A stretch of 37,617 nucleotides of DNA, taken from the NCBI RefSeq assembly GCF_000586475.1, contig NZ_BAWJ01000022.1, forward strand, positions 1 to 37,617. Reading direction: 5' to 3'. Below, one piece after another: positions 33,200 through 37,617 of the stretch; the first letter of the stretch is position 1; every line of letters begins with the position of its first letter. The notes under the pieces were generated by a model that did not search any database, was not told where the DNA came from, and saw only the letters and a list, made by a program, of their open reading frames with translations. Source of the stretch: Psychrobacter sp. JCM 18903. GTDB lineage: Bacteria > Pseudomonadota > Gammaproteobacteria > Pseudomonadales > Moraxellaceae. The position numbers and the translations under genes were made by a program.

Positions 33200-34848
33200 T
33201 GATGGACTCATCGATGAACGCTTCCAAGAAAGCTATTAACCATAAAATGCTTAAGCAAACACCAAAGTTTAAAGTGCGAATCACACTATTTTGGCGTTTG
33301 TTTCTAAGTCTATTATTAACAATTATCATCACCTCTATTTTATCGATCATGGTGGAGCGCTGGCTGGTCGAAAAAGCACTAACGGCTCGCATGAACGTAC
33401 AAATTGATAGTTTATTGATTAAGCGTCAAGAAATGGTTGAGGCATTAAGAGCGGGTGATTTAAGTACAGTTAAGCAGATGTATCGTCAGGACCGTCAACT
33501 CATGAATCAGATAAGTGTTTACGATGAAGAAGGGGCGATTATATTTCCGCGTTATCGCAATAGAGATGAGCGTAGGCAAAAAGGTATGCAGGGTAGTCGG
33601 CGTGAAGTAGGGCAACCATCAATGCAATCAATGGCAGCTCAGCCCAATGTGGACAATAACAGGATTAGTAGTCACGATGATAATAAAATGTCGAATGATA
33701 AGTCGTTATTCTTAAACCATATTCTGCAACCGATGATGCCAAATAGCGCTACGCTAGCTGATTTCGACAGTCGCCCTGAGCTGGCTGATGTGACGGTCGT
33801 CTTACCAGATGAGCAGTCTGTCATTATACAATTACGTCCGCATTTGCGTTTTGCTGATGTTATGGCGCTGCAACGTGGCAATTTTCCCATACGTTTGCTA
33901 TTTATTCTCGTTTTTAGCGTCTTGGTTTGTATTTGGCTGAGCCGTACAATGACTCAGCGTATCCGCCGTGTACAAAATACCGTACACCGTATGATTGATG
34001 GCGATTATCAGACCCATCCAGACCTATCAAAAATGGGAGATGATGAGCTTGGTTTACTCGCGAAAGATGTGGCTAAACTATCAAAACGGTTGGCTGAGAG
34101 TGAGCTGGCACGTAAGCAGATGCTCAGTGACATCTCGCATGAGCTGCGCTCGCCATTGGCGCGTTTGGATGTCGCCACTGAGCTGACGCGGGATTTTGCG
34201 CCCAATGCCAGTCGTTATCTCGACCGTATCGATAAAGAGTCGGCACGAATGAATGAGTTGATTGAGCAAATTATCCATATTCAATCGCTACAAATGCAGC
34301 AATACACCATCGATAATCTAGAAAGTGAGGCCGTCAATCTCTCTGAGATTATTAGCGACATTGCCCAAGATGTTTGTTTCGAGTTTCAACATAAAAACGT
34401 ACGCTGGCAATGGCAGCCGCCTAGCTCCTCACTAAAAATATCACGAACGGATTCTCTGACAGAGTGTTGGACCATATCTGGCAATCAAGAACAGCTGCAC
34501 AGTGCGCTTGAGAATGTCATTCGTAATGCTTTTATGCATACGGCCTCTGATTCAACAGTCATTGCTGACATTAAAAAAGTGGAGATGGAGGCAATAAGCC
34601 TGCACTTCAAATCAGCATCACAGACGAGGGTGGTGGCATCGCGGATAATGACTTGGCGCGTATTTTTCAGCCTTTGTACGGCTTGACTCGGCTCGCCATC
34701 GTGAAACGGGGGGTTATGGTTTGGGGCTGGCAATCGTTCATGCGTGGTAATGGCACACAAGGGTCAGATTCATGTCTATAATCGCCAAGATGATATCCAA
34801 GGGCTGGTGATGCAAATAACATTGCCTGTTAACTCTGAAGGGGACTAA
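33199..34848 (+). CDS. Sensor histidine kinase (three frameshifts in the ATPase domain)
   Basis: Inner-membrane partner of the preceding regulator, about 550 residues. TM1 is near 27-49 (WRLFLSLLLTIIITSILSIM), then a periplasmic domain of about 180 residues, then TM2 near 230-250 (RLLFILVFSVLVCIWLS), a HAMP domain, and HisKA with His314 in SDISHELRSPLARL. The N box ENVIRNAFMHT follows. Single bases are missing near 34603 (AGCCTGCAC to AGCCCTGCAC), 34677 (TACGGCTTG to TACCGGCTTG) and 34743 (CATGCGTGG to CATGCGGTGG). With these restored, ISITDEGGGIADNDLARIFQ (G1 box) and HRETGGYGLGLAIVHAVV (G2 box) are complete, ending at 34848. The layout is CpxA/EnvZ-like. The periplasmic domain has a Gln/Met-rich, low-complexity middle. 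Confidence 0.9.
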
Positions 34849-34866
34849 GAGCAGCATAAAGTGGCG

Positions 34867-34917
34867 AACACGCGCTTAAAACATCTCTAAAGTGTGTGTA
34901 TAAGCGTGTGTTTTATT
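34867..34917 (+). terminator. Terminator after the two-component system
   Basis: AACACGCGCTTA (34867-34878) and TAAGCGTGTGTT (34901-34912) form a 12-bp stem with one mismatch, followed by TTATT. Confidence 0.65.
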
Positions 34918-35047
34918 AAGTTTCAAAGCGGATTATTTCAAAAAAGTGGGAGCATTCAATATAAGCAAGGAGCAAAAAACATCTATATATTCATTTTTTG
35001 TTATATAATTGGATGAACGGTAATAAATGCCCGATGAGCGGCATTGT

Positions 35048-35087
35048 CTCTCTCTATATATTCGGTAATACTAATATATAGAGAGAG
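35048..35087. promoter_or_regulatory. Perfect 15-bp inverted repeat upstream of the autotransporter gene
   Basis: CTCTCTCTATATATT (35048-35062) and AATATATAGAGAGAG (35073-35087) are exact inverted copies around a 10-base loop CGGTAATACT. There is no T-run, so it is not an obvious terminator. It lies about 180 bases before the adhesin start and could be a protein-binding site, a cruciform-prone element or an mRNA leader hairpin. Confidence 0.6.
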
Positions 35088-35265
35088 CGATTAGGGATTT
35101 TCAAGATAAAAAGTGTTAGTTGTTGGTTAACAAGATAAATAATGAACAAAAAACATTTAATCGTTATCCGCCGATAACGTGTTTTATTTTGTGATATCGA
35201 CTCTCTGCAAGATGGATATTATCTCTGATTTTTAAATCTGACCAGTCTGTAAGGGAGTGCACACT

Positions 35266-37617
35266 ATGAACCGCATCTATAAAGTAATATGGAATGAAGC
35301 CTTGAGCTGTTTTACCGCAGTTGGTGAATATGCAAAGGGGCGCGGCAAATCTTCCAAATCTAGCGTGAGCGCAAACGCGACCATCAATACGACTTCTAAT
35401 CTTTCTTCTACCCAATTTTTCCGACTATCCACGATCGCCATAGGGATGCTGGCGGCTGGATTTACAATGTCACCGCAAGCTTTTGCACAAGTGAATGTCG
35501 GCGGTGGTACGGGATCTGGTACGGCAATTTCTTCTTGTAATACAAACAGTACTGAAGCGAATGCTGAAGGCAGCTATTCGGTTGCCATTGGCTGTGAAGC
35601 GGACGCTGGGCAAAACTTCAATCTGGTCGATAGAGGCAATCCGTCATTTACTTGGACGGGTGGTTCACAAAACAACTCTGGTAGTACCGCCATTGGCACT
35701 GGGACAGAAGCCGGTGACGTCGCTACTGCTCTAGGCACTCAAGCAAAAGCCATTGGTCGGTCATCTGTGGCAATTGGGGCGGCAGCGTATTCTAATGGAA
35801 ATACCTCGTTAGCGCTTGGACGTCAATCGGCAGCGACTGCTGACTTTGCTCAGGCTATCGGTAATGTCTCCTCAGCAACGGGTCAAGGCTCTCTAGCTGT
35901 TGGTCATTCAGCACTTGCCTCAGGCAACGTGGTATTGCGATTGGTTCAACTGATTTTGAAAATGCAGGTACAGTGGCTGATCAAGCAAATGTAGGTTATA
36001 GAGCGAATGGACAAACTCAAGCAGTTGGCAGTGATACGATTGCCTTTGGTAGTAATGCAAAAGCGACTGCTGATAACAGTCTTGCTTTTGGTGTCGGCTC
36101 TCGATCTAACGCAGTAAATGGCATCGCATTAGGTTCAAACTCTACTGCAAATCGTGCTGGTGGTGCCAGTGGTTTTGTGCCAGTAGGAGCAGATAGTTCA
36201 GTCATCCAAGCAACGGATAGCGTTACACTTGGCGCGGTCTCTGTAGGAACAGGAGCAGCGGGTGGCAACCGTCAGATTGTAAACGTCGCAGCAGGTAGCA
36301 GTGACAGTGATGCTGTCAATGTGGCTCAGCTAACGGGGCTGTCGAATACTGTCGCTAATAATAAAACCAAGTATTATAGCGTGGACTCAGCTGCTATCGG
36401 TAATGCTAATAACGACGGAGCGACAGGTTATAACGCCATGGCGCTGGGCGGAAATGCAAAAGCCACAGGCAGCCAAACCATTGCGATTGGCAGCTCAGAA
36501 TTTGGGCAACAGACGATGGCAAGTGGTGAGCAATCGATTGCTATCGGTGCTAACGTCGTGTCTAGAGGGGCATCGTCTATCGCAATAGGCGGTGATGACC
36601 TAAATTTTGCATCGAAAACTAATATCGATGGTAGTCCGTTGTCACCATTAAATAGTGGCACAGTTAACGATGTTTTCAAATCCTACGTAGGTAAAGATTT
36701 GGTAGAAACCAATCAGTACAATGTTAATACCGAAGCTGGAGGTGCTGCGTCGATAGCCATTGGTGCAAAATCGCTGTCTAAAGGTGATCTGTCTACAGCC
36801 GTTGGTGTTCATTCCAATACCTCGGGAACGGCTTCTTCAGCGTTCGGTGTTGGTGCGTCAGCTAGCAAAGATGGTTCAGTCTCTTTAGGTGCAGGCTCTA
36901 CAACAGCAACAAGTGCAAGCTCTGAAAAGACAATGACAGTTGGTGGCGTGGTATATGATATCGCCGGTAATGTCATTGATGATAAGGGCATGCTACGAGA
37001 GGGTGCGCAAGTATCCGTGGGCGTAGTAGGATCTGAGCGTCAGATCAAAAACGTCGCTGGTGGAGCTGTCACTGCGGCTAGTACAGATGCCGTGAATGGT
37101 AGTCAATTATATGCGACCAATGAAGCGGTCGGAAATAATACCACGACTATTAACAAAGGCTTTGCGCTAAAAGCCGCTGATGGTAATACAGTACAGAAAC
37201 CATTGGGACAAGCCGTTGAGGTAGTTGGCTCTAACAGCAACATCGACACCCGAGTAAAAAATGGCAAAATCGAAGTCGAGCTCAATGACAACTTAAACCT
37301 AGGTACAACAGGCAGCGTTAGCACTGGCAACTTATTAAACGGCACAACGGTCAATGGTCTAGGTATTGTCACTGGCGGCGTGCTCACTGGCGTCACTACC
37401 GTTAGTGGTGCAGGTGTCACGGTAACGGGTGGAAACATATTTAACCCTACCAATGCCACGTTAACCAGCAATGGTCTGACCATTTTAAATGGTCCAAGCA
37501 TCACCAAAAGCGGGGTCAATGCGGGTAATAAGAGAGTTATTAACGTTGATGATGGGGTTAACGCAAAAGATGCGGTGAATTTTAGTCAGCTAGAAACGAC
37601 TAATACTAATGTTACGA
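35266..37617 (+). CDS. Trimeric autotransporter adhesin (type Vc), 5' part, one frameshift, cut by window edge
   Basis: Surface adhesin of the YadA/Hia/UspA class. ATG 35266 has AAGGGAG 8 bases upstream. Residues 1-30 are an extended signal peptide region ([27 protein letters not shown]), followed by a hydrophobic core and a likely cut after AFA at residue 74. The head contains many Hep/Hag-type repeats ([32 protein letters not shown]), interrupted by neck/stalk modules with SDAVNVAQL, then [10 protein letters not shown] and KDAVNFSQL. One base is missing near 35931 (AACGTGGTATTG to AACGTGGGTATTG); afterwards the frame stays open for nearly 1.7 kb to the edge. The C-terminal membrane anchor lies outside. 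Adjacent to a two-component system that might control it (inference). Confidence 0.93.

Larger units (their letters stand above)
34849..35265. other. Intergenic region between kinase and autotransporter
   Basis: About 420 A+T-rich bases without a gene. It contains the kinase terminator (34867-34917), a perfect 15-bp inverted repeat (35048-35087) and an AAGGGAG ribosome binding site at 35251-35257. TATATAAT near 35000 resembles a -10 element but no good -35 is evident. Confidence 0.6.

Noticed and set aside
33672..34284. Minus-strand frames inside the kinase gene
   Set aside because: Overlap the well-supported kinase frame and have no recognisable products.
36017..37519. Minus-strand frames rich in Pro, Val and Thr across the adhesin
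   Set aside because: Shadows of repetitive Gly/Ala/Ser/Asn codons of the autotransporter reading frame.

Overview
The window looks like chromosomal DNA of a Moraxellaceae gammaproteobacterium, most likely Psychrobacter. The evidence is a TyrA-AroA fusion gene of the Acinetobacter/Psychrobacter kind, an EpsH-type CysE, a moderate G+C content and the general character of the proteins. The genus is inferred from recalled family patterns; no search was run.

Layout. Positions 1-5600 hold the start of a transaldolase (minus strand), then an aromatic amino acid block on the plus strand: pheA, hisC and a tyrA-aroA fusion whose N-terminus carries six copies of a 15-bp repeat. Positions 5900-7930 hold rarD, folB and folK. 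Positions 8040-9480 hold a divergent SDR oxidoreductase and a DUF924 gene. Positions 9590-16456 form a minus-strand housekeeping run: dnaE, an Hpt protein, trmJ, ytoQ and cysE. A 174-bp MITE-like element is inserted exactly at the dnaE stop codon. Positions 16810-17938 hold a broken Mrr-like nuclease gene.

Positions 18069-25704 carry what reads as a complete trans-4-hydroxy-L-proline catabolic unit. It comprises a 4-hydroxyproline epimerase, an FAD D-amino-acid (D-hydroxyproline) dehydrogenase, a DapA-family deaminase, a 2-oxoglutarate-semialdehyde-type aldehyde dehydrogenase and an AGCS amino acid:sodium symporter, all on the minus strand, with a divergent PAS/AraC-type regulator. A periplasmic gamma-glutamyltranspeptidase follows. 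Next come two large lipoproteins of unknown function on the plus strand, an LTXXQ (Spy/CpxP-like) envelope protein divergent from an OmpR/EnvZ-type two-component system, and the start of a trimeric autotransporter adhesin that runs off the right edge.

Sequence quality dominates interpretation. I count about 26 single-base deletions, and no insertions, breaking 14 genes. The essential gene dnaE alone has six. Most lose one G or C from a short run, often CCCT becoming CCT or GGCCT becoming GGCT. These are almost certainly sequencing or consensus errors, so most interrupted genes are annotated here as single reconstructed CDS. The Mrr-like gene also has an in-frame TAA that a deletion cannot explain, so it is the only one I call a pseudogene.

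No tRNA, rRNA, CRISPR array or full-length insertion sequence was seen. The best candidates for something undescribed are the two-lipoprotein unit, the N-terminal domain of the broken Mrr-like protein, and the MITE at the dnaE terminus.
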